From the NCBI GenBank assembly GCA_030068145.1, contig JAPJBO010000037.1:135001-199000 (forward strand): DNA of 64,000 nucleotides, read 5' to 3'. The notes under the pieces are model-generated. The model was not told the origin of the DNA. It worked only from the letters and a program-made list of their open reading frames with translations, and ran no database searches. Source of the stretch: Diplonema papillatum. Lineage: Eukaryota > Euglenozoa > Diplonemea > Diplonemida > Diplonemidae. Within the stretch, counting starts at the first letter, position 1, and every line of letters begins with the position of its first letter. Below, in pieces: positions 26,125 to 55,509 of this stretch. The translations under genes and the position numbers were made by a program.

Positions 26125-29100
26125 GCATTACTAGCAATGGGGTAAGCCAAGTGATCTGCCCAAACTACCCAAGTACCCTGGCATTACTAGCGATGGGGTA
26201 AGCCAAATGATCTGCCCAAACTACCCTAGTACCCTGGCATTACTAGCGATGGGGTAAGCCAAATGATCTGCCCAAACTACCCAAGTACCCTGGCATTACT
26301 AGCGATGGGGTAAGCCAAATGATCTGCCCAAACTACCCTAGTACCCTGGCATTACTAGCGATGGGGTAAGCCAAATGATCTGCCCAAACTACCCTAGTAC
26401 CCTGGCATTACTAGCGATGGGGTAAGCCAAATGATCTGCCCAAACTACCCTAGTACCCTGGCATTACTAGCGATGGGGTAAGCCAAATGATCTGCCCAAA
26501 CTACCCTAGTACCCTGGCATTACTAGCGATGGGGTAAGCCAAATGATCTGCCCAAACTACCCTAGTACCCTGGCATTACTAGCGATGGGGTAAGCCAAAT
26601 GATCTGCCCAAACTACCCTAGTACCCTGGCATTACTAGCGATGGGGTAAGCCAAATGATCTGCCCAAACTACCCTAGTACCCTGGCATTACTAGCGATGG
26701 GGTAAGCCAAATGATCTGCCCAAACTACCCTAGTACCCTGGCATTACTAGCGATGGGGTAAGCCAAATGATCTGCCCAAACTACCCTAGTACCCTGGCAT
26801 TACTAGCGATGGGGTAAGCCAAATGATCTGCCCAAACTACCCAAGTACCCTGGCATTACTAGCGATGGGGTAAGCCAAATGATCTGCCCAAACTACCCTA
26901 GTACCCTGGCATTACTAGCGATGGGGTAAGCCAAATGATCTGCCCAAACTACCCTAGTACCCTGGCATTACTAGCGATGGGGTAAGCCAAATGATCTGCC
27001 CAAACTACCCTAGTACCCTGGCATTACTAGCGATGGGGTAAGCCAAATGATCTGCCCAAACTACCCTAGTACCCTGGCATTACTAGCGATGGGGTAAGCC
27101 AAATGATCTGCCCAAACTACCCTAGTACCCTGGCATTACTAGCGATGGGGTAAGCCAAATGATCTGCCCAAACTACCCTAGTACCCTGGCATTACTAGCG
27201 ATGGGGTAAGCCAAATGATCTGCCCAAACTACCCTAGTACCCTGGCATTACTAGCGATGGGGTAAGCCAAATGATCTGCCCAAACTACCCTAGTACCCTG
27301 GCATTACTAGCGATGGGGTAAGCCAAATGATCTGCCCAAACTACCCTAGTACCCTGGCATTACTAGCGATGGGGTAAGCCAAATGATCTGCCCAAACTAC
27401 CCTAGTACCCTGGCATTACTAGCGATGGGGTAAGCCAAATGATCTGCCCAAACTACCCTAGTACCCTGGCATTACTAGCGATGGGGTAAGCCAAATGATC
27501 TGCCCAAACTACCCTAGTACCCTGGCATTACTAGCGATGGGGTAAGCCAAATGATCTGCCCAAACTACCCTAGTACCCTGGCATTACTAGCGATGGGGTA
27601 AGCCAAATGATCTGCCCAAACTACCCTAGTACCCTGGCATTACTAGCGATGGGGTAAGCCAAATGATCTGCCCAAACTACCCTAGTACCCTGGCATTACT
27701 AGCGATGGGGTAAGCCAAATGATCTGCCCAAACTACCCTAGTACCCTGGCATTACTAGCGATGGGGTAAGCCAAATGATCTGCCCAAACTACCCTAGTAC
27801 CCTGGCATTACTAGCGATGGGGTAAGCCAAATGATCTGCCCAAACTACCCTAGTACCCTGGCATTACTAGCGATGGGGTAAGCCAAATGATCTGCCCAAA
27901 CTACCCTAGTACCCTGGCATTACTAGCGATGGGGTAAGCCAAATGATCTGCCCAAACTACCCTAGTACCCTGGCATTACTAGCGATGGGGTAAGCCAAAT
28001 GATCTGCCCAAACTACCCTAGTACCCTGGCATTACTAGCGATGGGGTAAGCCAAATGATCTGCCCAAACTACCCTAGTACCCTGGCATTACTAGCGATGG
28101 GGTAAGCCAAATGATCTGCCCAAACTACCCTAGTACCCTGGCATTACTAGCGATGGGGTAAGCCAAATGATCTGCCCAAACTACCCTAGTACCCTGGCAT
28201 TACTAGCGATGGGGTAAGCCAAATGATCTGCCCAAACTACCCTAGTACCCTGGCATTACTAGCGATGGGGTAAGCCAAATGATCTGCCCAAACTACCCTA
28301 GTACCCTGGCATTACTAGCGATGGGGTAAGCCAAATGATCTGCCCAAACTACCCTAGTACCCTGGCATTACTAGCGATGGGGTAAGCCAAATGATCTGCC
28401 CAAACTACCCTAGTACCCTGGCATTACTAGCGATGGGGTAAGCCAAATGATCTGCCCAAACTACCCTAGTACCCTGGCATTACTAGCGATGGGGTAAGCC
28501 AAATGATCTGCCCAAACTACCCTAGTACCCTGGCATTACTAGCGATGGGGTAAGCCAAATGATCTGCCCAAACTACCCTAGTACCCTGGCATTACTAGCG
28601 ATGGGGTAAGCCAAATGATCTGCCCAAACTACCCAAGTACCCTGGCATTACTAGCGATGGGGTAAGCCAAATGATCTGCCCAAACTACCCTAGTACCCTG
28701 GCATTACTAGCGATGGGGTAAGCCAAATGATCTGCCCAAACTACCCAAGTACCCTGGCATTACTAGCGATGGGGTAAGCCAAATGATCTGCCCAAACTAC
28801 CCTAGTACCCTGGCATTACTAGCGATGGGGTAAGCCAAATGATCTGCCCAAACTACCCAAGTACCCTGGCATTACTAGCGATGGGGTAAGCCAAATGATC
28901 TGCCCAAACTACCCTAGTACCCTGGCATTACTAGCGATGGGGTAAGCCAAATGATCTGCCCAAACTACCCTAGTACCCTGGCATTACTAGCGATGGGGTA
29001 AGCCAAATGATCTGCCCAAACTACCCTAGTACCCTGGCATTACTAGCGATGGGGTAAGCCAAATGATCTGCCCAAACTACCCAAGTACCCTGGCATTACT

Positions 29101-29413
29101 AGCGATGGGGTAAGCCAAATGATCTGCCCAAACTACCCTAGTACCCTGGCATTACTAGCGATGGGGTAAGCCAAATGATCTGCCCAAACTACCCTAGTAC
29201 CCTGGCATTACTAGCGATGGGGTAAGCCAAATGATCTGCCCAAACTACCCTAGTACCCTGGCATTACTAGCGATGGGGTAAGCCAAATGATCTGCCCAAA
29301 CTACCCAAGTACCCTGGCATTACTAGCGATGGGGTAAGCCAAATGATCTGCCCAAACTACCCTAGTACCCTGGCATTACTAGCGATGGGGTAAGCCAAGT
29401 GATCTGCCCAAAC
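26125..29413 (+). repeat. 56-bp satellite, about 58 units
   Basis: GCATTACTAGCGATGGGGTA recurs every 56 bp from 26,125 to 29,373 (58 periods), followed by a partial unit. Units are nearly identical. A minority carry CCCAAGTACC instead of CCCTAGTACC, clustered at the two ends. The first and last units share AAGTGATC where the interior has AAATGATC. No open frame is maintained. Confidence 0.97.
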
Positions 29414-29661
29414 TCTACGTTTAGATGCCTTGATGATTCCCTCGGGAGGGATTCCATCATTGCGTGATGTATGCTGTGTGTGAGGGTTAGCGGTACGATG
29501 TGTACGATATGTGTTGTTTGTTGTGTGAGTGGTGTGATGTGATGTAGTGTGATGTATGAACTGTGAGTGAGTGATGAGATGCGTGACGTTTGCTGTGTGT
29601 GCGATGGGTATGTGTTGGTTCGGTATGTGCTGTCTGATGTGTGATGTTGTTGTAGTCTGCG

Positions 29662-29890
29662 ATGTTTCAGCTTAGTGTGAGTTTGATCAAAGTAACACCA
29701 AGGCAGCCCTGCCCTTACAAAGACCAGCCAGTCAACGCCGCGTGGGTGCAGGCTTTTGATATTAATTATCATGTTTCAAACCCCCGATTGCGCGTAACCT
29801 GGAAGCACCCAGAGGGTGTCGGTGGTACTAAGGTGCAGTTGCCCGCATCCATCCGGCAATCAGGTCGCGTCGCGGAGGTGACGCTACCCA
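29662..29890 (+). repeat. Dispersed repeat family 4, copy 2
   Basis: Matches 9,146-9,390. This copy keeps an open frame longer (QPCPYKDQPVNAAWVQAFD, then VSNPRLRVTWKHPEG). It is flanked by GATGTGATGTAGTGTG-type low-complexity sequence (29,450-29,650 and 29,920-29,990). Confidence 0.6.
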
Positions 29891-30049
29891 CCAGGACGAG
29901 GTGTCCTGCCGCCCTTTCTGTGATGTATGAATTGTGAGTGATTTGCCAAGATGCGTGATGTGAGCGAGTGATGTGCGTGTGTTGTTTTGATGTGGCAAAC
30001 TTTAGAACCTAACCTCCCACTCAGTTCTGTATCAACAAGAAGAGGATTG

Positions 30050-30350
30050 CGAGCTTCGAAGAAGAAGAAAGAAAAAGGCCGCTCCTGGTTCAGGAACGTG
30101 ACGGTCAACCACAGCCTGCAAAGCTTGAGTCGGAGGCAGCACAGTGCCGCACCTCCGTCCGCTCTGCCCTGCGGCTGACCGTCACGACGAGCTTGTGTTC
30201 AGCGCGAGCGCCAAGCCCCAAGGTGCGCCAAGCCTTGATGCATTAATTTGGAAATCGATAGCCACTTGACCCGTAGGCCCGTGGCTCTGCAGTACCGCCG
30301 AACACGTGAAGCTTGGCTCCCGTGGCAGCAGGCTTTCCCTGGTACCTAAT
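30050..30350 (+). repeat. Dispersed repeat family 3, copy 2, at the 5' edge of the globin gene
   Basis: GAACGTGACGGTCAACCACA, GCTTGAGTCGGAGGCAGCAC and GGCTTTCCCTGGTACCT match 42,220-42,505. It ends about 50 bp before the predicted start codon at 30,401, so it probably supplies part of the 5' flank of that gene. Confidence 0.7.
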
Positions 30351-30400
30351 CTGCGAGCTTCGAAACAACCCTTATACCCCCTTCGGGGGTGGGTGGGCAG

Positions 30401-46306
<15,906 letters not shown>

Positions 46307-46337
46307 GTCTGGGTTCTATTTTTCCTTTTTTTTTTGT

Positions 46338-46557
46338 ATACCTAGCCCCCCCCGTGCATAAGATGGATAGCCAACCCCCCTTGATTAAGATGGATAACGG
46401 GCGAGAATGCCAATCCATCTTAAACACGGGGGTGAGGTACCCCTGTGCAAAGTGACTACACGGTGCCCCCGTGTTTAAGATGGAGACCCCCCTTGATTAA
46501 GATGGATACTGCCAAAACCCGAGTTTTTTATCCATCTTATGCACGGCGGGGGCTAGG
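46338..46557. mobile_element. MITE-like foldback element, copy 2
   Basis: TACCTAGCCC then CCCGTGCATAAGATGGAT at the left and its inverse (ATCCATCTTATGCACGGC, GGGGGCTAGGTA) at the right. The interior matches 19,747-19,952 in inverted order (AAGTGACTACAC, GATTAAGATGGATAACGG). It sits about 30 bp after the b5 exon. Confidence 0.7.
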
Positions 46558-46839
46558 TAAGCACCTTAGGTGTTAGGGGGGGCCTTCACGGTGGCGACAC
46601 AGTTGACCGCGCCTTAATTGCTGCTGCTGCGGTCGCCGATCCCCCACCCGCCAGCGACATGTACGTGACGCGACGCCGTAAACGAAGTTCTGACAACACC
46701 GCCCGGCGAATTGAAGACCACAGAAGTGGCAATTTGACCGGTCGGGGGTGTGCAGCATTCGGGCAGTATCTGGTCTTGGCCGCGCCAGAGAAAAGAAGGA
46801 GTCCCCGAGGCAGGGTTTGGCAGTTTTTACTGCAAGCCG

Positions 46840-49437
46840 AGTGACGAAGGTGGCCAGCTGGAACGCGCGTTCCGTGTGCCGAACGCAGCAGATCGCCCAT
46901 CTGGAGCACCAGATCCGGGTGGCAGGCGAGTTTGTGACGAGGAAGGTGGGATGGGGCTGGGAGTTGCACATAGTCTCAGCCCGGTAGTGTAGCACCCACA
47001 GTAGCCTGGAACGAGTGATGTGGATGCAGACAGAGTCAGCGGCAGGCGAAGATGGCTGGCTCGTAAACGTCTACGCTCCACACTCGGCGGCCAGGGCAAC
47101 TAAACGGCACGCACATCAGTTGGCCCTCAGTGCTCTGTTGGCTCGTGTCCGCGACAACGAGTACTGTGTAGTTGCGGGCGACTTCAACGCTGCACTACAA
47201 CCCGGCGAAGGCAACGCGAGACATGAGGTGCCAGAAAGCGTGGGACACCGGCGCTCGCCTGAATGGCGGAGGCATCAAGATGCCTAGGCGACCTCATGCA
47301 CGCTAATGATCTCGTGAGTGCGGCGACCATGAGACAACACAGCGCGCGACCAACGTGGAGAAATCGCATGATTGACCACGTAGAAGCGAAGATAGCAGAT
47401 ACTCTCACCCGTGCAGCCACGTATGAGGAGTTCTGCAGTTTGTCACGGTCCCCTGTTGGTGAGCTGCCGCGGCTACCGACACCAGAGCTCGAGGAAGCCT
47501 TGCTGGGACCGCCGGAAGGAAGCAACGCGGACTACAACGCTGCAGCCGCACGCCCTGTAGCCACCCTGCTGCGTTCCTTCTCCACGCAGCCTGGAAGGCC
47601 CTTTCCTGCCTATGGAAGAGTCGTGCCTGTCCCCCCTCTGTCAAAGGGAGAGTACGATGAGCACTTCCGAGCTCTCCGCAGATAACACGGTGATTGTGAG
47701 GGCACATCCGCGATACCACGACTAATAGCCAGAAACCTTGACTGGAAGACAGAACCGCCCACGATCTCTGAAGTTGCGGGTGCCTCTCGTAGGCTTAAGG
47801 TGAGCAAGGCGGCCGGTCGGGATGGAGTTCCGACGCATTCTTGCGCGTCCCTGACGTACAAGAAAAGGTCCGAGTTTTGTCGGGAGGCGTACATGCAGGC
47901 ACCGCCTGCAGAGTGGATGCGGTCTGAGCCCAACCGCTGTACAAGAAAGGCAACCGGCGTGATTTAGGGAACTACCGCCAAATCACCCTCGCATCGTGCT
48001 GCGGGAAGCTGTACAACGCAGTACTGCGAGGGAGGATCCGGCAGGCCTTACGCGACCGAATTGGGCAAGTTGACAGCATCCTTCTTCCAACACAGAATGG
48101 GGGAAGGCCGGGCAGGGGCACGTCTGAACACGTCCTTTGCCTGAGGAGCGTAGTACAGCAGATCAGGATGGAAAAGGAGGGCGAAGCTTTTTTAGTGTTC
48201 GTAGACTTTTCGACCGCTTTTGACAGCGTTTTCTGGTGCATTGGAAAAGCTTCTCGGAGCCTACGGTGTACCGGATTCGCTCCGGAGTGCTATCATTAGT
48301 ACATAACGTGGGGCGACAACAGGTTCGCACGCCACATGGTCTAACTGAGGCCATCGGGCTTTGCTCGGGCGTCCTCCAAGGGGACACATTGGCCCAACGC
48401 TGTTCAACCTCGCGATCGATGCGATCATGAGAAAAGTTGAGGGGGTGGACATTCCGAACGCGGGGTCCTACGTGTGTACGTACCGTACCGCGTCCAGATG
48501 GGGCCTCCCTCTGTGAGGTTCCGGACTACGAATACCTCGGCTCCATGCTCGTGGACAGCAGAGCGATTACAAGTCTTTGGCCTGGGTAGCAGTACACCGA
48601 CTGAACTCTGGTTTCTGGAAGAGGTTTGGCGGTCCACGATTAGGCTCGACCTAAAGGTTTTGATTTTCAAAACGCTCGTGGTTCCCGTCTTGCTGTCAGG
48701 CGCCGAAACTTGGATCGTTGGCACTTCCCTGCTTCCTGAGATCACGGCGGCATACACTTGTCGAGTTCGGTTTGTTCGAGGCATTAAGGTCTACAGTCGC
48801 GAAACGCGCTGTAGCAATAATGACCTCTTTGCGGATCAGTTCCCGAGGATCGAAGTTGAGTTGCAGAGATAGCGGCACCGCTTCGCTGGGCACTGCCTGA
48901 GGGCGGACCAGCCCGCGTCGAGCGTGCTTCTTGCAACGACGCGTCGAAAGAAGAAACGCGGTCGACCTCCGCTTTCTTATCGATGTGCTCGCGACCTCGG
49001 CATGTCGAACACGGAGGAGATCCGGGAGCTGATGGCAGACAAGACAAGGTCAAGCGGGTGGCAGAGAACCGTGCGGCCGCCGCGGAAGACGGAAAGGCAT
49101 GAAGGCACGTGGGACCGGATCTGGACGACCCCCGGAAGCGCGTGATCTCGCAGGCTGCGCGGCGCATGCGCAAGGTTAATGCGCTGAAGTACATCGACCA
49201 ACTCATTTGTGCGGCACCGACCTGCCACGTTCAAGCTTGCTCCGACCCCTGCACCCTCTTCCGACAATCGCTAGCCGTCGACACTCATGACGGCAGCCCC
49301 ATCCTGAAGTGCAAATACTGCCGACGCGTCACTGCTGCTGTGTGCGCTCGGATTGGCGCCGCTCAAGCGGCCACCTTAAGTCACTCGTTTGTTTGTAAAG
49401 ATTGCTCCGTTCTTCTCCCTGACTTGTTCCCGGATTA
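46840..49437 (+). pseudogene. Decayed non-LTR retrotransposon (LINE), different clade from the 54-61 kb element
   Basis: Frame-broken pieces occur in order. An APE endonuclease: VASWNARSV, VNVYAPHS, VVAGDFNAAL, NRMIDHV. A reverse transcriptase: KAAGRDGVP, LGNYRQITLASCCGKLYNAV, TQNGGRPGRGTSEHVLCLRS, FVDFSTAFDSV, GVLQGDTLA, EYLGSML, VLLSGAETWIVG. A C-terminal part has GHCLR, KKRGRPPLSY and a Cys pair CKYC...CKDC. The pieces span three frames with stop codons and the YxDD block is lost, so it is inactive. The GNYR/GRGT/AETW style is of common RT families and unlike the ingi-like element. It ends PDLFPD-TAG, directly followed by (TAC)n. Confidence 0.85.
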
Positions 49438-49447
49438 GGATGACACA

Positions 49448-51282
<1,835 letters not shown>

Positions 51283-51884
51283 ACTTGCTTTGCAGGCAGA
51301 GCTTGAGGAGGTCGTCTGAAATCAGACCTGCGCGCGTTGGCCCGCTGGCCGTCGTGCGTCTGGAACCAGGCTCGAAAACGGCGTGTGTTTGTTTGTACGT
51401 GCCGGGGGAGGATTAGCGTGCTAGTGAGTCAATGTTGACTGTTTTGGCTATTCTTCTCCCAAACACGCTGCCAGCGTTCTCTTTCGTGTTTACAATGTAT
51501 TGTTACACCGAAAGACTGCCGGAGCAACGAGTCTTCGGGCTGGTCAACGCTCCAAATGCTATGACAAGCCTATGTGCTTGAATCAGGCATGTGCCGGGTG
51601 TCTGAATCAGGCCCGCGCACGTTAACTCGCTGACCGTCTTCAGACATGATAATGGTCAGCAGTACCGAGCGTCTGGAATAAGGCTCGGGTGCGGGTCAAG
51701 GCACCGAGCGCAGGGGCTCGAACAGTCACGCCGCTAGGCACCTGCCCCGCTCAAGCGGGCCCCGTCTGGAAAGAGACAAGGCTGGCAAGCCGGGCAAGCC
51801 TGCTAGCTTTCGGAACCAGCGGCTTCCCGGCCGTCGACTTCCTGAGGCGGGCCAACTTTTTGGAAGGGTCTGGCCTTCAGAACC

Positions 51885-52080
51885 CTTGATGTGGGCCAAC
51901 TTTTCTGAAGGGACTGACCTTCAGAATCCTTGATGTGGCCCAACCTTTCTGAAAGGATTGACCTTTAGAAGCCTTGATGTGGGCCAACCTTTCTGAAGGG
52001 ACTGACCTTTAGAAGCCTTGATGTGGCCCAACCTTTCTGAAGGGACTGACCTTTAGAAGGGCCTGACCTTAAGAACGCGT
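51885..52080 (+). repeat. Minisatellite of about 45 bp
   Basis: CCTTGATGTGGGCCAAC, TTTTCTGAAGG and GACTGACCTTTAGAAG are repeated about four or five times with small changes. Confidence 0.8.
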
Positions 52081-52386
52081 AGTAAGGTAGTGAACGTCGT
52101 ACAGATGGACAGTATTCTGGCCACTCGATGAAGCATCCCACGGTCGACAGCACGTTGTGTTGAAGGCGATTCACTCGCCCTGAGTTCTGCAAGTCCAGGA
52201 ATGACGCCAACACTGCTGTTCGGTAATTGTGCAAGTTGATTGCGGCTCGCCTGCTACCGGGGGAACCTTCTTCATGACGACCACAAAAGTCAAACCAACC
52301 GCACAGGAATTCGTGGTGGGGGACCTGCAGCCCTGAAAGGCCTGCTCCTGATCTGTTGGCAAGTTCCCGATGATGAGAGCCGCGTT

Positions 52387-53160
52387 TTACCCTTCTTCCG
52401 GCAGCACCGGGCGGCAAGCTATTCCTTCTTTCAGACGTTGTACACAACAGCTATTCGGCCATCAAGTTTCCTTCGTTTCAGCAACCACATGGGGAACTAT
52501 TCCCTGTGAGTGACCCGTTGTACTTTCTTCACCCGTCAGCAGAAGGCATCAAAGTCAGCACCTTGCGACTGACACGCACAGAGCAATCACACGGACAACG
52601 AGCTTCCTGGCTTTGCAACTCCTACACCGCGGAGCTTAGCCTCGAGTCCTCTAGGAGCTGCGATTTAAGAGGGTGTGCCCGAACACGCCCGAAAAGCTGG
52701 TGCTGCAACCAAAATAGGTGAAAATGCATACTCAAGAGTGGGCTTCAACCAGAATGCGTTAATGTACACCCGCTTACCCTTCTTCCGGCAGCACCGGGCG
52801 GCAAGCTATTCCTTCTTTCAGACGTTGTACACAACAGCTATTCGGCCATCAAGTTTCCTTCGTTTCAGCAACCACATGGGGAACTATTCCCTGTGAGTGA
52901 CCCGTTGTACTTTCTTCACCCGTCAGCAGAAGGCATCAAAGTCAGCACCTTGCGACTGACACGCACAGAGCAATCACACGGACAACGAGCTTCCTGGCTT
53001 TGCAACTCCTACACCGCGGAGCTTAGCCTCGAGTCCTCTAGGAGCTGCGATTTAAGAGGGTGTGCCCGAACACGCCCGAAAAGCTGGTGCTGCAACCAAA
53101 ATAGGTGAAAATGCATACTCAAGAGTGGGCTTCAACCAGAATGCGTTAATGTACACCCGC
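52387..53160 (+). repeat. 387-bp tandem duplication
   Basis: TTACCCTTCTTCCGGCAGCA recurs 387 bp apart (52,387 and 52,774). Both units are essentially identical over their length, with AACCACATGGGGAACTATTC, CTCGAGTCCTCTAGGAGCTG and so on. The identical 71-codon frames inside are not recognised as protein. 387 is a multiple of three. Confidence 0.9.
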
Positions 53161-53490
53161 TTTTCAACTCCAGTTTCCGAGGCTGGACTCCCACCGTTAA
53201 GTCACCGTCAACTCACGCCGTTTCTTGAGTTTGTTTTCACAGACCCCTCAGAAAGGCACCAACTGCTGCGTTTTCCTCCTGCGCTCCCAATCTTCTCCGG
53301 GGATAAATCCTCAGGTCCCTCACCCAACAAAGCCTTATCCGTTCTTTTGCCTTGTTGCCTCTGCTCTCTCTTTTCTCGAGGCATTTGACTGGATGTGAGA
53401 GGGTCCATCCTCTGGAACTGCATCGAATTGCCTGCTGTCGCAGTCTTCAGCAGTCTATCAGAGGCTATTACATAGGCCGCGACGCCAGCG

Positions 53491-53919
53491 ATGCAGATTC
53501 TTCGCATTCTAACCCGAACTCGTACAGGCTATCACATGGGCAGCAGTCGTCAGCATTGTGAACCAGGAAAATTCGCGCTACTTACCCCTTCCGAGCGTGC
53601 CTCAGAACAGGACTCAATACTGTGGCTCAGGTGGCGACTGCCGCCGATGGGTGCTCGCAGCAGGAGTTTCGAAACTGCTTACCAGGCCAAGCTCTTCGCG
53701 CAGAGTGCTTGCCACATCCTCGGGTGGGGTCCGTCTCCCGACGCCTTTGTAAAGGCATTCAGCCATTCAGCAGAAGATGGGACCGAAACCAGCCACACAC
53801 CTTGCGAAGGAAAGAACCCCATAAACTCATCGAACCCTTTCGAAATGCGCTGGGAAAATGAAAGACGCCAAAAGCCACCAGTCTGTACGTCCCACGGGAT
53901 CGTCGGAAACACAAAATAA
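53491..53919 (+). CDS. Unassigned open frame
   Basis: A frame of about 142 codons with ordinary composition (FETAYQAKLFAQSACHILGW, PSPDAFVKAFSHSAEDGTE). The minus strand is also open over 53,679-54,002 with plausible composition (DQWYYFVFPTIPWDV, FPSQGVWLVSVPSS). I recognise neither. One of them may be a fragment of an older gene or element. No intron signals were convincing. Confidence 0.2.
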   Translation: MQILRILTRTRTGYHMGSSRQHCEPGKFALLTPSERASEQDSILWLRWRLPPMGARSRSFETAYQAKLFAQSACHILGWGPSPDAFVKAFSHSAEDGTETSHTPCEGKNPINSSNPFEMRWENERRQKPPVCTSHGIVGNTK

Positions 53920-54054
53920 TACCACTGATCGGCCTTCGGATCGACGGTAACAAAAATAGAGTGACCTTTCTTTGGTTCATGGCCATTTTTTCCCCTACAC
54001 ACTTCTACTTCGCTTCAGACGTTATCCACCTTAAACCATGAGCTTAAACACTCA

Positions 54055-54217
54055 GACACACACACACGCATACATATTGACTGTACTCCGCTTCATACAT
54101 ACAAGCACCAGGACACGATCGAAGGAAGAGGGAGAGACCGGAAGGGAGACCGCAAAAGGTGACACACACTCGTACACCCCACGCACTTAGTAACACTCAG
54201 ACACACACACACACACA
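54055..54217 (+). repeat. Tandem copy 1 (diverged) of the 5' flank of the 61.2-kb gene
   Basis: CAAGCACCAGGACACGATCG, CCGGAAGGGAGACCGCAAAA and the following (CA)n tract match the sequences at 60,861-61,067 and 61,068-61,225. The retrotransposon starts immediately after its (CA)n. Confidence 0.75.
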
Positions 54218-54256
54218 GGGGGGAAATCCACAACGCACTACGCAAACTTTAAAATT

Positions 54257-55138
54257 ATGGATGCGAACAACCTCCACGCGGTCCCCCTGGAACCCGGGGT
54301 GAACGCCCCGGGCAACGAAAGGTTCGCAGGAGTGCGGGTGGTGCACCTGCCCGAAACCCGAGAGTACACGATACGGCTCGAGGTGCTGAAGGGAAGGGCG
54401 GGTGCTTATGAGCGCCTGATTGAGCAGTTGGGGTGGTCCGGAGCGCGTGTGCGGGTTAGGCGAGGCACCGCGCACGTAGAAGCGACGGCACCCCCGCCTG
54501 CCAAGAAGGTGCGGGTCGGCGATGAAGAGGCCGAGATCGTTGACGTGGAAGAGCGAATTCTCGCTGAACAGGAAGCGAAGAAGGAGGAGCGGGTCCGCAA
54601 GCTCCAGGAGGAGATTGAACGCCTGGCAGCGGCCGGGCCTCCGAGCCGGCTGCCGGACAACAAGCAGCCAAGGGGCCCCAGATACACCAAGACGGAATTC
54701 TTGGTAGAGTTCGGGAAGAAGAGGGGAGAGGCCGAATGGAGACAGGCGGTCAAGGCCGATGGAGAGACCAAGAAAAGGCAGCAGAAGCGCCTTCAGGCCC
54801 AACTTGATGAGCTGCAGCCCGCAACGCGTGACACCAACGACGTAGAGATGCGGAACGAAATCCGCAGCGACGTGACAACGGCAGCCTGGACTGCATGGGA
54901 GGAGCAGCAGAGGAGGCACGCCCGCGTAACCTGGGAGCTAGCGTTCGAGAAGCGCTTGATGAGCTGGGCAGACGCACAGTCCCAAATCGCGACGCAACGC
55001 GAGGAAGCGGCGTACGCACGCCAGCTGCTATGGATGGCGGATGTCGAGCAGAAACTGGCCGGCGTGACCGAAGAAATGAACGCCCGCGTTGAATCGCTGC
55101 AATGGCACTTCCACAGCCGGCGGTACCCCCGCAGCTAG
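54257..55138 (+). CDS. Retrotransposon ORF1, coiled-coil protein
   Basis: 293 codons from ATG 54,257 to TAG 55,136-55,138. An N-terminal compact region (RVVHLPETREYTIRLEVLKG) is followed by a heptad-rich stretch at about residues 93-125 (AEQEAKKEERVRKLQEEIER) and more charged helices (EEAAYARQLLWMADVEQKLA). This fits ORF1-type RNA-binding and oligomerising proteins. No CCHC knuckle is seen. A C5 run (55,126-55,130) just before the stop precedes the point where the coding frame moves to the -1 frame. Confidence 0.7.
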   Translation: MDANNLHAVPLEPGVNAPGNERFAGVRVVHLPETREYTIRLEVLKGRAGAYERLIEQLGWSGARVRVRRGTAHVEATAPPPAKKVRVGDEEAEIVDVEERILAEQEAKKEERVRKLQEEIERLAAAGPPSRLPDNKQPRGPRYTKTEFLVEFGKKRGEAEWRQAVKADGETKKRQQKRLQAQLDELQPATRDTNDVEMRNEIRSDVTTAAWTAWEEQQRRHARVTWELAFEKRLMSWADAQSQIATQREEAAYARQLLWMADVEQKLAGVTEEMNARVESLQWHFHSRRYPRS

Positions 55139-55509
55139 CGGCTTCCTCACAGCCAGCAGTTTCCTCACAGCCAGAACCTTCCTCACAGCCAGCAGCCCCC
55201 TCACAGCCACCACCGCCCGTCGAAGCCTCACAGCCGGCTGTCTCGCCGCCCGAGCCTTTAGAAGGCGCCGCACAGGAGCCACTCCCAGGCCAAGCCGCTG
55301 CTCAAAGCCCAAGCACGAGGAAAGGGAAGAAGGCAAGGAAAGAGGCAGACGCGAGGGAGCTGGACGAGCAACTCAAACAGCTGACCGAGGCGACAAGGCG
55401 GCCGGTGCCAGCTGGAAAGGCGAAAGGAGGAAAAGGCGGCGGCAAGCAGCAGCTGCTCACTGAGATGATTGGCACCGCCAATCGTTTCAGCCCGTTGGAG
55501 AAGAAGTAG
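55102..55509 (+). CDS. Retrotransposon, Pro/Ser/Gln-rich continuation of ORF1 in the -1 frame
   Basis: It continues from ORF1 through CCCCC into PQLAASSQPAVSSQPEPSSQ, then SPPEPLEGAAQEPLPGQAAA, and a basic end (RKGKKARKEADARELDEQLK, GGKGGGKQQLLTEM). It stops at TAG 55,507-55,509. The disordered composition suggests a linker between ORF1 and the protease region. A frameshift mutation in the C run or programmed slippage would both explain the arrangement. Confidence 0.55.
   Translation: MALPQPAVPPQLAASSQPAVSSQPEPSSQPAAPSQPPPPVEASQPAVSPPEPLEGAAQEPLPGQAAAQSPSTRKGKKARKEADARELDEQLKQLTEATRRPVPAGKAKGGKGGGKQQLLTEMIGTANRFSPLEKK

Noticed and set aside
26125-29413. CRISPR-like array
   Set aside because: The 56-bp unit is repeated head to tail without unique spacers, in a eukaryotic context; it is a satellite.
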